NCBI RefSeq assembly: GCF_019635515.1 | Contig: NZ_JAHBZI010000001.1 | Coordinates: forward strand, 1,550,001-1,614,000 | Length of the DNA: 64,000 nucleotides | From: Sphingomonas sp. | GTDB lineage: Bacteria; Pseudomonadota; Alphaproteobacteria; Sphingomonadales; Sphingomonadaceae | Reading direction: 5' to 3' | Shown here: positions 9,658 through 19,271 of the stretch, in pieces | Position numbering within the stretch: position 1 is the first letter of the stretch | Layout of the letters: each line of letters begins with the position of its first letter | The notes under the pieces: model-generated | The model's database searches: none | What the model saw: only the letters and a program-made list of their open reading frames with translations | Told to the model about the DNA's origin: nothing | Position numbers and translations under genes: made by a program

Positions 9658-9758
9658 CGCGCATCCCCCCAATTCCCTGACACACAAGGGAAGGGATTGC
9701 GGGGCATTGGTCAAGCGCCCTATCAGCGGGCGGCAATTATCTCAGGGGAGGAAAGACG

Positions 9759-11027
9759 ATGAATTCCGAACGTGGCGCTTTCCCCATTCCCCGCCGCCGC
9801 ATGCTCCAGGCCGCCGCGCTTGCGCCTTTGGTGATGACCCCCGGCCTCGCCCGCGCCTTCGACGAGCCCGACCTCCAGGACATGACCGGGAACGCGCAGC
9901 CGATCGGTCCCGAGGAGCGCAAGGCGCGCATCGCCCGCGCCCAGAGGCTGATGCAGGCCAACGGCATCGGCGCGGTGCTGATCGAGCCGGGATCGTCGCT
10001 GATCTATTTCACCGGCGTCCGCTGGGGCCGCAGCGAGCGGCTGACCTGCGTGGTGATTCCGGTCGAGGGCGAGCCGTGCATCGTCACGCCGTTCTTCGAG
10101 GAGCCGTCGGTCCGCGAGAGCCTCGCCGTGCCCGCCGAGGTCCGCGTCTGGCAGGAGGATGAGGACCCGTTGAAGGTCGTCGCCGGCTTCCTCAAGGACC
10201 GCAAGCTCGGCAACCGCCCGGTCGGGATCGAGGAGACCAACCGCTATTTCATCGTCGACGGCCTGCAAAAGGCGCTGCCCACGGCCAGGATCGTCTCGGC
10301 CAACCCGGTCGTCCGCGGCTGCCGGATGATCAAGACCGCGCCCGAACTGGCGCTGATGCAGCTCGCCAGCGATGTCACCGTCGCCGCCTATCGCTGGACC
10401 CATTCGCGGATCGAGGCGGGGATGACTCCGCGCGACATCGCCGCCCTGATGAGTGCCGCGACCGCCAGGCTCGGCGGAACCAACGCCTGGAACCTGATCC
10501 TGCTCGGCGAGGCCGCGGCCTATCCGCATGGATCGGGCAAACCGCAAAAGGTCGTCCCCGGCGAAGTCGTGCTGATGGATTGCGGGTGCAGCGTGCAGGG
10601 CTACCAGTCCGATATCTCGCGCAGCTTCGTGTTCGGTGAGGCGAATGCGCAGCAGCGCAAGGTGTGGAACCAGGTCGCGCGCGGCCAGCAGGTCGCGATC
10701 GAGGCCGCGCAGCTCGGCCGCTCCGCCGGCAGCGTCGATGATGCGGTCCGCCGCTATTATGTCAGCGAAGGCTATGGCCCTGATTACAAGCTGCCCGGCC
10801 TGTCGCACCGCACCGGCCACGGCATCGGTATGGATGGCCATGAGCCGGTGAACCTGGTGCGCGGCGAAAAGACTCCGCTCGCGCCCGGCATGTGCTTTTC
10901 GAACGAGCCCGGCATCTACATCCCCGGCAGCTTCGGCATCCGCCTCGAGGATTGCTTCCACATGACCGAAAGCGGCCCGAAATGGTTCAGCACGCCGCCC
11001 AAATCGATCGACAAGCCCTTCGATTGA
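9759..11027 (+). CDS. Tat-exported M24 family Xaa-Pro aminopeptidase-like protein
   Basis: A protein of 422 residues. The N-terminus has a twin-arginine signal (PRRRMLQAAALAPLV...ARA), so it is probably exported folded, perhaps with its metals loaded. An N-terminal creatinase-like domain precedes the pita-bread domain with the five dinuclear-metal ligands: two Asp in LMDCGCSVQGYQSDISR, His in TGHGIGMDGHE, Glu in NEPGIY and Glu in RLEDC. It likely releases N-terminal residues before proline from peptides in the periplasm. A strong GGAGGAAAGACG ribosome site fixes the start. The mature protein could act as a prolidase; substrate not determinable. Confidence 0.9.
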   Translation: MNSERGAFPIPRRRMLQAAALAPLVMTPGLARAFDEPDLQDMTGNAQPIGPEERKARIARAQRLMQANGIGAVLIEPGSSLIYFTGVRWGRSERLTCVVIPVEGEPCIVTPFFEEPSVRESLAVPAEVRVWQEDEDPLKVVAGFLKDRKLGNRPVGIEETNRYFIVDGLQKALPTARIVSANPVVRGCRMIKTAPELALMQLASDVTVAAYRWTHSRIEAGMTPRDIAALMSAATARLGGTNAWNLILLGEAAAYPHGSGKPQKVVPGEVVLMDCGCSVQGYQSDISRSFVFGEANAQQRKVWNQVARGQQVAIEAAQLGRSAGSVDDAVRRYYVSEGYGPDYKLPGLSHRTGHGIGMDGHEPVNLVRGEKTPLAPGMCFSNEPGIYIPGSFGIRLEDCFHMTESGPKWFSTPPKSIDKPFD

Positions 11028-11066
11028 ACGGCTTGAGATCGGTAGCGTGGATGCTACGCTGCCGGA

Positions 11067-11804
11067 ATGATCACATCTTTGCTCTCGCTCGCTCTGTACG
11101 CCGCCGGCGCGCAGGATCCTGAAGTCCGCATCGAGGCTTATCCGGCCAGGGGCTATATTATGCGGATCGCCGATCATGCCGCGGATCTCGATCTCGTCGC
11201 ATCGCTGACCCGTCTGGCGGAGGCGAAGTGCGGCGCCAAGCTGAAGCCGCGCTTCGGCAAGTTCAATTACGATAACATCATTGGCGAAGGCGGCGCGCGG
11301 ATGTTCAAGAACCACACCCAGCGCTTCGAATGCTACGATCCCGCCAACGACCCTTACAAGCCGGCCCCCGCCGACTGGAAGCCGAGCGAGCGGGACAACG
11401 CCGATCTCAACGCCTTCGCGCAGCGCTTCATGACCGCGATCGACAAGGGCGATGCGGCAACCGGCATGCCGATGATGGAGGCGAATCTCGAGATCACCAA
11501 CAAGGAGTGGATGGATACCACCCAGCGCCTGCGCGAGCATGCCGGCGGGCCCGGTAAGTGGACGCTGAATGTCGTCGGCTGGGCGAACAATCCCGAGGGC
11601 ACTTCGCACCCGGGCACCTATGCCTTCGTCACGATCGACGGCAGCTATCCCAGGCTCAACGCCTATTGCGGCTATCTGCTGATCTATCGGGACGGGCTTG
11701 GCCGTTATTGGGTTTCGCAGCGCAGCATAAAGGTCGTGCCCCAGGCGTGGGTCGATAACGGTTCGTTGCCGGCGGACCAGGTGAAGGATTTGTGCAAATC
11801 CTGA
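11067..11804 (+). CDS. Conserved secreted protein of unknown function
   Basis: A protein of 245 residues with a short hydrophobic N-terminus (MITSLLSLALYAAGAQ) that looks like a minimal signal peptide. The C-terminal half, from ADLNAFAQRFMTAIDKGDAATG to YWVSQRSIKVVP, has the layout of DUF4019-like domains: a helix, then a small beta-sheet with a final strand containing the aromatic W-V. I do not recognise the N-terminal half. It has three cysteines (C-A, C-Y and C-K contexts). It precedes the M50-like gene by 32 bases on the same strand, so the two may be linked. Confidence 0.65.
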   Translation: MITSLLSLALYAAGAQDPEVRIEAYPARGYIMRIADHAADLDLVASLTRLAEAKCGAKLKPRFGKFNYDNIIGEGGARMFKNHTQRFECYDPANDPYKPAPADWKPSERDNADLNAFAQRFMTAIDKGDAATGMPMMEANLEITNKEWMDTTQRLREHAGGPGKWTLNVVGWANNPEGTSHPGTYAFVTIDGSYPRLNAYCGYLLIYRDGLGRYWVSQRSIKVVPQAWVDNGSLPADQVKDLCKS

Positions 11805-11836
11805 GTATCCGCTCGGCCGGTGATCGGGGCGATTGA

Positions 11837-12385
11837 ATGCGAGCGCTGGCCGGCATCGTCTTCTTTCTGACCGCCGTCGCGGAATCGTTCGCGTTGGGCG
11901 CCTATTGGCCCGGCGACACCGGAATGGTCCTCGGGCTGATGGCGATGCTGGCGCTCAGTTTCGTGGCGGTGCTGGTCCATGAACTAGGCCATGCGGGCGC
12001 GGTATGGGCGCTCGGCGGTCGCGTGCGGCGCATCGTCGCGCTGCCGCTCTCGCTGCAATTGCGTCCGCGCAAATGGAGCATGATTTGGCAGCCCAGGGGC
12101 GGCGACCTTGGCGGTTATGTCACGTTCGAGCTCAATACGATCGATCGCCATCGCAAGCATGCGCTGATCGCCTTCGCCGGGCCCGCCGCCAATTTCGCCC
12201 TGAGCGCGGCGCTCGGCCTCGCGGCGAGCCGCTTGCACCCCGTCTCGCTCATCTGTGCCCTGACGACCGCGCTGGCCATCATGTCCGCCGGCATGGGGCT
12301 GGCGAACCTCATTCCCTTCAAGGGCAGCGACGGCGAGGCATTGATCCGCGCCGCGCGTCTCGGCCGCGAGCGGCGTGCCGGTTAG
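11837..12385 (+). CDS. M50 family zinc metalloprotease-like membrane protein
   Basis: A small integral membrane protein of 182 residues. The zinc-binding HELGH is embedded in a hydrophobic segment (VAVLVHELGHAGA), a second conserved membrane stretch reads FAGPAANFALS, and NLIPFKGSDGEAL corresponds to the LDG motif supplying the third metal ligand. This is the minimal site-2-protease fold without a PDZ domain. It is unlike RseP, which is encoded separately at 32378. The substrate is unknown. alaS follows after about 70 bases. Confidence 0.85.
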   Translation: MRALAGIVFFLTAVAESFALGAYWPGDTGMVLGLMAMLALSFVAVLVHELGHAGAVWALGGRVRRIVALPLSLQLRPRKWSMIWQPRGGDLGGYVTFELNTIDRHRKHALIAFAGPAANFALSAALGLAASRLHPVSLICALTTALAIMSAGMGLANLIPFKGSDGEALIRAARLGRERRAG

Positions 12386-12454
12386 GACGATTGCCGGAGT
12401 ATTGCGCCACCGTTTCGCTTGAGCGGCGCGGCATCACCCCCTAAGTCGCTGGGC

Positions 12455-15097
12455 ATGACGTCCACGAACGATATCCGCCGCAGCTTCCTCGACTATTTCG
12501 AGAACGCCGGGCATGCCCGCGTGCCTTCCGCGCCGCTGGTCCCGCACAACGATCCGACCCTGATGTTCGTCAATGCCGGCATGGTGCCGTTCAAGAACGT
12601 CTTCACCGGTCTGGAGACGCGGCCCTATTCGACCGCGGTTTCGGCGCAGAAGTGCGTCCGCGCCGGCGGCAAGCACAACGATCTCGACAATGTCGGCTAC
12701 ACCGCCCGGCACCACACCTTCTTCGAGATGCTCGGCAATTTCTCGTTCGGCGATTATTTCAAGGAACAGGCGATCACCCATGCCTGGACCCTGCTGACCA
12801 AAGAATGGGGCATCCCGGCGGACAAGCTGACCGCCACCGTCTACCATACCGACGATCAGGCGTTCGATCTGTGGAAGAAGATCGCCGGCCTGCCCGAGAG
12901 CCGGATCATCCGCATCCCTACCAAGGACAATTTCTGGGCGATGGGCCCGGACGGCCCGTGCGGTCCCTGCTCGGAAATCTTCTACGATCATGGTGATCAT
13001 ATCTGGGGTGGCCCTCCCGGCAGCCCCGAAGAGGATGGCGATCGCTTCGTCGAGATCTGGAACCTCGTCTTCATGCAGCATTTGCAGGAAGCCGACGTCA
13101 TCGTCAGCGATTTGCCGCGGCCGAGCATCGACACCGGCATGGGCCTCGAGCGCGTCGCCGCGGTGCTTCAGGGCGTGCACGACAATTACGACACCGACAC
13201 CTTCAAGGCGCTGATCGGGGAGAGCGGCGCGCTGACCGGTTCGTCCACCACCGGCGACAATCAGGCCAGTCACCGCGTCATCGCCGATCACCTCCGCGCC
13301 TCGGGCTTCCTGATCGCCGATGGTGTGCTGCCCTCGGCCGAGGGGCGCGGCTATGTCCTGCGCCGCATCATGCGCCGCGCCATGCGCCACGCCCAGCTGC
13401 TCGGCGCGAAGGATCCGCTGATGCACCGGATGGTGCCGTCGCTGGTCGCCGAGATGGGCGCCGCCTATCCTGAGCTGGTCCGCGCCCAGCCGCTGATCGA
13501 AGCGACGCTGCTACAGGAGGAAACCCGCTTCCGCCAGACGCTCGCCAACGGCCTCAAGCTGCTCGACGAGGCCACTGCCACCATGGCTGAGGGCGCTGCA
13601 CTCCCCGGCGAGACCGCGTTCAAGCTCTACGACACCTATGGCTTTCCCTACGATCTCACCGAGGACGCGCTGCGCGGCCAGGGCATGACCGTCGATCGCG
13701 AAGGCTTTGACGCGGCGATGGCCCAGCAAAAGGCGGCCGCCCGCGCCGCCTGGAAGGGTTCCGGCGCCAAGGCTTCGGACGATGTCTGGTTCGACATCGC
13801 CGAGGAACTGGGCGGCACCGAATTCACCGGCTATTCGGGCACCGAGGGTGAGGCGCAGGTCGTCGCGCTGGTCAAGGATGGCGCGCGCGTCGATAGGGCC
13901 GGGGCGGGGGAGGTGACGATCCTCACCAACCAGACGCCTTTCTATGGCGAATCCGGCGGCCAGATGGGCGATGCCGGCACCATTTCGAACGACAGGCTCT
14001 CGGCCACGGTCGACGATACCAGCAAGCCGCTCGGCCGCCTCCATGCGCATCACGCCAGGATCGACAGCGGCGAGCTGGCGGTTGGCGATACCGTGCATCT
14101 CACGGTCGATGCCGAGCGCCGCGACCAGATCCGCGCCAACCATTCAGCCACGCACCTCGTCCACGCCGCTTTGCGCAACCGCCTCGGTGGCCATGTCACG
14201 CAAAAGGGCAGCCTGGTCGCGCCCGATCGCTTCCGCTTCGATTTCTCGCATCCCTCGGCGCTGACGCCGCGGGAGATCGCCGATGTCGAGGCAGATGTGA
14301 ACGCCCAGATCCGTCACAACGAAGCCGTCGGCACGCGCCTGATGACTCCCGAGGACGCGATCGCCGCCGGCGCGATGGCGCTGTTCGGCGAGAAATATGG
14401 CGATGAGGTCCGCGTCCTGTCGATGGGTCGCGGTGCCGACCGGCATTATTCGGTCGAGCTGTGCGGTGGCACCCATGTCAACGCCACCGGCGATATCGGT
14501 CTGTTCAAGATCGTCTCGGAAAGTGCCGTCTCCTCGGGCATCCGCCGCATCGAGGCGTTGACCGGCGAGGCCGCGCGCCTGTGGCTCAATGCCCGTGACG
14601 AACGCCTCAAGGAAGCTGCCGCCGCGCTCAAGACCTCGCCCGACGATGTGCCGAATCGCGTCGCTGCCTTGGTCGAGGAGCGCCGCAAGCTTGAGCGCGA
14701 GCTCGCCGACGCGAGGAAGGCGCTGGCGATGGGCGGCGGCGGTGCCGCTGCCCCGTCCGGCCCCGAACAGGTCGGCGGCGTCAACTTCATCGGCCAGGTC
14801 ATCGACGGACTCGATCCCAAGGAACTGCGCGGCGCGGTCGATGAGGCCAAGGGCCGCATCGGTTCGGGCGTCGTCGCCCTGGTCGCGGTCAACGACGGAC
14901 GCGCCTCGGTCGCGGTCGGAGTCACCGATGGCGTGCCGCACAATGCCGTCGATCTGGTCAAGGCCGCGGTCGCCGCGCTCGGCGGGCAGGGCGGCGGCGG
15001 CCGTCCCGACATGGCCCAGGGCGGCGGCCCCGATGGCGGCAAGGGCGCCGAAGCCCTCGCCGCGGTCAGGACGGCGCTGGAGAGCGTGGCGGCATGA
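12455..15097 (+). CDS. alaS: Alanyl-tRNA synthetase
   Basis: Charges tRNA-Ala. At 880 residues it is full length: class II catalytic domain at the N-terminus ([47 protein letters not shown]), tRNA recognition helices, the editing domain with HSATHLVH and [13 protein letters not shown] zinc ligands, and the glycine-rich C-Ala domain (around [16 protein letters not shown]). Start is the ATG at 12455; the frame extends to an unlikely TTG at 12419. The recA...alaS...icd grouping is typical of sphingomonads. The stop overlaps the next small gene by 4 bases (ATGA). Confidence 0.98.
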   Translation: MTSTNDIRRSFLDYFENAGHARVPSAPLVPHNDPTLMFVNAGMVPFKNVFTGLETRPYSTAVSAQKCVRAGGKHNDLDNVGYTARHHTFFEMLGNFSFGDYFKEQAITHAWTLLTKEWGIPADKLTATVYHTDDQAFDLWKKIAGLPESRIIRIPTKDNFWAMGPDGPCGPCSEIFYDHGDHIWGGPPGSPEEDGDRFVEIWNLVFMQHLQEADVIVSDLPRPSIDTGMGLERVAAVLQGVHDNYDTDTFKALIGESGALTGSSTTGDNQASHRVIADHLRASGFLIADGVLPSAEGRGYVLRRIMRRAMRHAQLLGAKDPLMHRMVPSLVAEMGAAYPELVRAQPLIEATLLQEETRFRQTLANGLKLLDEATATMAEGAALPGETAFKLYDTYGFPYDLTEDALRGQGMTVDREGFDAAMAQQKAAARAAWKGSGAKASDDVWFDIAEELGGTEFTGYSGTEGEAQVVALVKDGARVDRAGAGEVTILTNQTPFYGESGGQMGDAGTISNDRLSATVDDTSKPLGRLHAHHARIDSGELAVGDTVHLTVDAERRDQIRANHSATHLVHAALRNRLGGHVTQKGSLVAPDRFRFDFSHPSALTPREIADVEADVNAQIRHNEAVGTRLMTPEDAIAAGAMALFGEKYGDEVRVLSMGRGADRHYSVELCGGTHVNATGDIGLFKIVSESAVSSGIRRIEALTGEAARLWLNARDERLKEAAAALKTSPDDVPNRVAALVEERRKLERELADARKALAMGGGGAAAPSGPEQVGGVNFIGQVIDGLDPKELRGAVDEAKGRIGSGVVALVAVNDGRASVAVGVTDGVPHNAVDLVKAAVAALGGQGGGGRPDMAQGGGPDGGKGAEALAAVRTALESVAA

Positions 15098-15402
15098 TCG
15101 CGCTGGCGCTCGCGGTGCTGATCCAGCACGAGCCGTTGCCGCGATATGCCGATGCGAAGCGCTGCGCCGCGCTGACGATCGCGCATCGCCGCACATTCGC
15201 GGACGACGATCCCGCCGCCTTTGACGTGTCGCTGTTCTGGTCACTCGTCGTCGGCGAGCGTGCCAAGAAAGATCGCGTTCCCCACGCCCGGTTCGAGCGC
15301 GAGCTCGCCGACGCGACGGAATCTGCGGCCAGACAACTCGCTGCCCGCGACGCCACGGCGCAGGCGGCGCTGGCCGCCTGCGTCGCGCGGGTGCCGCGCT
15401 AA
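15094..15402 (+). CDS. Small probable exported protein of unknown function
   Basis: A protein of 102 residues whose ATG overlaps the alaS stop (ATGA), so translation is probably coupled to alaS. The first 12 residues are hydrophobic ([11 protein letters not shown]), and the rest is a charged helical chain with two cysteines (one near residue 24, one near 97). I do not recognise the family. Codon use matches that of the neighbours, which supports a real gene. It ends 4 bases before the convergent gene at 15407. Confidence 0.6.
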   Translation: MIALALAVLIQHEPLPRYADAKRCAALTIAHRRTFADDDPAAFDVSLFWSLVVGERAKKDRVPHARFERELADATESAARQLAARDATAQAALAACVARVPR

Positions 15403-15406
15403 AGGC

Positions 15407-15907
15407 TTACTGGCCGACCTTCCAGCCGTCGGCCGGGTTCACCCATCTGGTCTTCTGGGTCAGCTCCGGACGCGCGACGCCGTCCAGCGTCACCGTCACC
15501 GTGCCGTCCGCCGCTTCGGTGCCGCAGCCCATCTTGCCGTCCATCGCGGCGATCGCGCCGGAGACCTGGCCACGCACCGCGCCTGCCATTGCCTCGTTCG
15601 CGGCCTGGCCATCCATCTGGATCACGGCCGCTTCGAAATCGCTCCGGCGCACCGGGCCGCACAGCGCGCCGCCCATCACGTGGCCCGGCGAGGTCACGAC
15701 CATCGTGATCAGCGGCGTCGGCGCGATCATCAGCGTCGTCACCGTTTCGAACGATCCGTCGGTGTTGATCTTGTACGTCGTCAGCCCCATGCAGGTCTTG
15801 TTCGCCTCATTGGGCGAGGTGCACTGGACCTTGCCCGCGCGCGCCTCGGCGAGCGGATCGGCGGTCTGGCCGGCTCCGGCGGCGATAATCAGAAGGGCTG
15901 CGAGCAT
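15407..15907 (-). CDS. Secreted protein of unknown function
   Basis: A protein of 166 residues with a signal peptide (MLAALLIIAAGAGQTADP). Four cysteines stand in KVQCTSPNEANKTC, GGALCGP and GKMGCGTEA, which could form two disulphides in the periplasm. The C-terminus reads RWVNPADGWKVGQ. I recognise no domain; similar short cysteine-containing secreted proteins are common in sphingomonad genomes. It lies between the convergent small alaS-linked gene and the CPA2 antiporter. Confidence 0.7.
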   Translation of the reverse strand: MLAALLIIAAGAGQTADPLAEARAGKVQCTSPNEANKTCMGLTTYKINTDGSFETVTTLMIAPTPLITMVVTSPGHVMGGALCGPVRRSDFEAAVIQMDGQAANEAMAGAVRGQVSGAIAAMDGKMGCGTEAADGTVTVTLDGVARPELTQKTRWVNPADGWKVGQ

Positions 15908-15970
15908 CGTGAACTCCTAGAGAATGGCTGCCGCGATCATGCGCCGCGCCGCGGGGAGCGACAAGGGCAA

Positions 15971-17752
15971 TCAGCTCGCCACGGCGTCTTTGCGCACGCG
16001 CCGGATGCGCGGCTCGCGATCCATCCCCACCGCTTCCTTGATTTCCTTGCGCATCTTGTCGCGTTCCTCGTGGATCGAAGCGATCACCGGCCCCACGCCG
16101 ATGCCGAGATCGACCAGCAGCGCCTCGGACAATTGCAGCGAGCTTTCCAGCGTCTCGGGCACCGCGTCGGTCGCCCCGGCCTTGTAGAGCTCGGCGGCGT
16201 GGCTCGCGTCGCGGGCGCGGGTGATGATCGGCAGCTTGGGCACCCAGCCGCGCACCCGCCGCGTCAGCCGCACGGTCAGCACCGGATCGTCCATCGTCAG
16301 GATCAGCGCGGTGGCGTGGCCGAGGTTGAGCCGGTCGACCAGCTCGGCCCGGGTCACGTCGCCGAACATCACCGTATAGCCCTCCTTGCGGGCCGCCTTG
16401 ACGTTGTCGACATCGGCGTCGACGCCCAGATAGGGCAGATTGTGGCGCTTGAGCATATCGGCGACGGTGCGCCCGACGCGCCCGAAGCCGATCACCACCG
16501 CGCCCGGCCCGGCCTCATCGACCATCACCTCGGCGGGATCGTCCTCGCTCGCCTGGCGCCGCTCGATCAGCCGGGCGATCTGGCGCCCGCCATAGGCCAG
16601 CACCGGCGTCGCGGTCAGCCCGATCGCGGTCACCGTCGTCCAGAAGGCGGCGTCCTGCGGCGCGATCAGCCCGGCGGTGGTTGCCACGCCGAGCACGATC
16701 AGCGTCGTCTCCGAAGGGCTCGACATCAGCACGCCGGTCTCCGCCGCGGTGCTGACGCGCGATCCGGTGAGCTTGAGCAGCCCCATCGTCACGCCGGCCT
16801 TGACCGCCAGCACCATGACGACCGCGCCGAGCAGGGTCGCCCAATTCTCGAACACGAACGCCAGGTCGAGCTGCATGCCGACGGTGATCAGGAACACACC
16901 CAGCGCCAGTCCCTTGAACGGCGCGGTGATCGCCTCGACCTCGGTATGATATTCGGTTTCGGCGATCAGCAGCCCCGCGATCAGCGCGCCGACGATCGGC
17001 GACAGCCCCGCCGCCGTGGTCGCCAGGCTCGCCGCGATCACCACCAGCAGGCTGGCCGCGAGGAACAGCTCGGGGCTCTTGGTCCGCGCCGCCTGGCCGA
17101 ACATCCGCGGCAGCAGGAAGCGCCCGCCGATGAACAGGATCGCTACCGTCACCGCTCCGCGCCCGAGCACGCCGATCAGGTTCATCCACCCGGCATCGCC
17201 CGCGGCCGGCGCCATCGCGCCGAGCATGAAGATGATCGGCACCAGCGCCAGATCCTCGAACAGCAGCATCGCGAACGCCGCCTTGCCGACCGGGCTCGTC
17301 GTCCCCGCGATCGGGATCACCAGCGCGGTCGAGGACAAAGCCAGCGCCAGCCCCATCCCGATGGCGCCGTTGGCGCTCATGCCGGTCAGGTACAGCGCCG
17401 CGCCCAGGATCGCCGCCGCGCCGCCCAGTTCGGCCGCGCCGACCCCGAAGACGAGGTTGCGCATCCCCCATAATCGCTTGAACGACAGCTCCAATCCGAT
17501 CGAGAACAGCAGCAGGATGATGCCGAACTCGGCGAACGGTTCGATCGAATGCGCGTCGGTGATCGTCAGATAGTAGAGCCAGGGATATTGCGGCACGAGC
17601 GTGCCGAGCCCGGCGGGACCCACCAATATGCCGACCAGGATGAACCCGATGACCGGGCTGATCCTGAACCGCGCGAAGGCCGGGATCACCAGCCCGGCGG
17701 CGCCGAGAATGACTAGCGTATCGCTGAATCCACTGTTCTGAAGGCTGATCAT
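15971..17752 (-). CDS. CPA2 family cation:proton antiporter with RCK domain (KefB/KefC-like)
   Basis: A protein of 593 residues. The N-terminal two thirds hold about 12 membrane segments of the Na+/H+ exchanger fold, with FILVGILVGPAGLG, GIILLLFSIGLELS and the CPA2 signature LALSSTALVIPI. The C-terminal RCK/TrkA-N domain binds nucleotide with GFGRVGRTVADMLKRHNLPYLGVD and senses state for gating. It probably exports K+ in exchange for protons, as in glutathione-gated KefB/C. The C-terminal tail (about residues 520-593) is helical and charged. It is divergent from the FAD monooxygenase gene, with the start codons about 40 bases apart. Confidence 0.92.
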   Translation of the reverse strand: MISLQNSGFSDTLVILGAAGLVIPAFARFRISPVIGFILVGILVGPAGLGTLVPQYPWLYYLTITDAHSIEPFAEFGIILLLFSIGLELSFKRLWGMRNLVFGVGAAELGGAAAILGAALYLTGMSANGAIGMGLALALSSTALVIPIAGTTSPVGKAAFAMLLFEDLALVPIIFMLGAMAPAAGDAGWMNLIGVLGRGAVTVAILFIGGRFLLPRMFGQAARTKSPELFLAASLLVVIAASLATTAAGLSPIVGALIAGLLIAETEYHTEVEAITAPFKGLALGVFLITVGMQLDLAFVFENWATLLGAVVMVLAVKAGVTMGLLKLTGSRVSTAAETGVLMSSPSETTLIVLGVATTAGLIAPQDAAFWTTVTAIGLTATPVLAYGGRQIARLIERRQASEDDPAEVMVDEAGPGAVVIGFGRVGRTVADMLKRHNLPYLGVDADVDNVKAARKEGYTVMFGDVTRAELVDRLNLGHATALILTMDDPVLTVRLTRRVRGWVPKLPIITRARDASHAAELYKAGATDAVPETLESSLQLSEALLVDLGIGVGPVIASIHEERDKMRKEIKEAVGMDREPRIRRVRKDAVAS

Positions 17753-17795
17753 GGCCCATCATAAGCAGGCGGAACCGCGCTTGTCAGGAGGCGAT

Positions 17796-18998
17796 ATGGC
17801 CAAAACCGAAATTAGCGCGGAAGTCTGTATCGTCGGCGGCGGTCCGGCGGGCATGGTCGCCGGCCTGCTGTTCGCCCGCGCCGGGGTCAAAACCCTGGTG
17901 CTGGAGAAGCACAAGGACTTTCTCCGCGATTTCCGCGGCGACACCGTCCACCCCTCCACGCTCAATCTGTTCGACGAGCTGGGGCTGATCGACGCGCTGC
18001 TCCAGCGCCCGCACGACAAGGTCGAGGATGTCGAGGCGGTGCTGGGCGGCAGGGCGTACCGGATCGCCGATTTCACGCATCTGCCGGGCCGTGGCAAATT
18101 CATCGCGATGATGCCGCAATGGGAGTTTCTCGATTTCGTCGCGGAGCAGGCCAGGCGCTACCCCGCCTTCAGCTTGCGGATGGAGACGGAAGGCGTCGAG
18201 GCGATCGAGCGTGGCGGACGCGTGACCGGCGTCCGCACCGCCACCGGCGGGGAGATCGCCGCGAAACTGGTGATCGCCGCCGATGGCCGTGGTTCGAAGC
18301 TGCGCGCCGGCCTGCCGCTCCACGATCTCGGCGCGCCGATCGACGTGCTGTGGTTTCGTGTCCCCAAGCCGCGCACCGCCGCCAACGAGACCCAGGGCTA
18401 TATCTCGGGCGGGGAGATGATCGTCGCCATCGATCGCGGCGATTATTTCCAGTGCGCCCGCGTCATCGAAAAGGGCAGCGCGCCGGCGGTCCTCGCGCGC
18501 GGGCTCGACGCGTTTCGCGCCGAGGTCGAGAAGGTCGTGCTCCCGGCGCGGGGGCTGATGCACCAGCTCGCCAGTCTCGATGACGTCAAATTGCTTACCG
18601 TCACCCTCGATCGCCTCACGCAATGGTCGCGTCCCGGCCTGCTCGCGATCGGCGACGCCGCGCACGCCATGTCGCCGGTTGGCGGGGTGGGGATCAATCT
18701 CGCCGTGCAGGATGCGGTTGCCGCCGCCAATATCCTCGCCGCGCCGATGGCGCTCGGGCGCGATCCCGATCCGCTGCTCGCCAAGGTCCAGGCTCGCCGC
18801 GAGTTCCCGGTGCGCGTGATCCAGGCGATCCAGCGCACCGTCCACCGCACCGTGATCCGCGCCGCGCTTCGCGGCAGCGTCCAGAAGGCGCCGTGGATCG
18901 TCCGCCTGATCGGCCGCACGCCGCTGCTCCAGCGCATCCCGGCGCGGGTGCTCGGGCTGGGCGTCCGCCGCGAGCATATCCGCTCGCCCAAGGCTTAG
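17796..18998 (+). CDS. FAD-dependent monooxygenase (UbiH/PHBH-type)
   Basis: A protein of 400 residues. The N-terminal dinucleotide-binding motif is VCIVGGGPAGMVAGLLFARAG, the second FAD motif GDTVHPSTL follows, and the third is IGDAAHAMSPVGGVGINLAVQDA, the arrangement of class A flavin hydroxylases such as p-hydroxybenzoate hydroxylase. It uses NAD(P)H and O2 to hydroxylate an aromatic or quinone-like substrate. The start at 17796 is chosen for the AGGAGG 4 bases upstream; the longer frame to 17751 overlaps the antiporter start. No catabolic genes are adjacent, so the substrate is unknown. Confidence 0.88.
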   Translation: MAKTEISAEVCIVGGGPAGMVAGLLFARAGVKTLVLEKHKDFLRDFRGDTVHPSTLNLFDELGLIDALLQRPHDKVEDVEAVLGGRAYRIADFTHLPGRGKFIAMMPQWEFLDFVAEQARRYPAFSLRMETEGVEAIERGGRVTGVRTATGGEIAAKLVIAADGRGSKLRAGLPLHDLGAPIDVLWFRVPKPRTAANETQGYISGGEMIVAIDRGDYFQCARVIEKGSAPAVLARGLDAFRAEVEKVVLPARGLMHQLASLDDVKLLTVTLDRLTQWSRPGLLAIGDAAHAMSPVGGVGINLAVQDAVAAANILAAPMALGRDPDPLLAKVQARREFPVRVIQAIQRTVHRTVIRAALRGSVQKAPWIVRLIGRTPLLQRIPARVLGLGVRREHIRSPKA

Positions 18999-19019
18999 GG
19001 CGCCCCGAACCCCCACATT

Positions 19020-19260
19020 GTCACCCCGGACTTGTTTGGTGCTTATCCCGCTCGAACATGTGCGGTTCCCCGGCGAAGGCCGGGGCCCAGTTGGCGGACA
19101 GATATTGGCGGGCGCAGCGCTTCGTTACGCCGACCTCGCCACCTGGGCCCCGGCCTTCGCCGGGGAACCACAGGAGACACATGCTCGAATGGGATAAGTA
19201 CCGACCCGTTCCGGGGCCCACCAAGCGGCACGGTGGATCCCGGAACAAGTCCGGGATGAC
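19020..19260. repeat. Composite nested palindromic repeat
   Basis: Fills the intergenic space between two convergent genes. There are three nested inverted arm pairs: outer 19020-19036 with 19244-19260 (16 of 17 match), middle 19038-19062 with 19178-19202 (21 of 25) and inner 19066-19090 with 19143-19167 (25 of 25). A further hairpin lies at 19208-19246 (GTTCCGGGGCCCACC against GGTGGATCCCGGAAC). The inner arm is of the same CCGGCGAARGCCGGG family as the repeat at 29628. These look like REP-type interspersed palindromes of sphingomonads. Confidence 0.85.
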
Positions 19261-19271
19261 GCCAGTGGTGA

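Noticed and set aside
9723..11609. A 628-codon open frame on the minus strand
   Set aside because: Antisense to the M24 peptidase, whose metal ligands and Tat signal are clear.
15221..17473. A 750-codon open frame on the plus strand
   Set aside because: Antisense to the CPA2 antiporter and the secreted protein at 15407; low-complexity Arg/His/Asp sequence without a recognisable domain.
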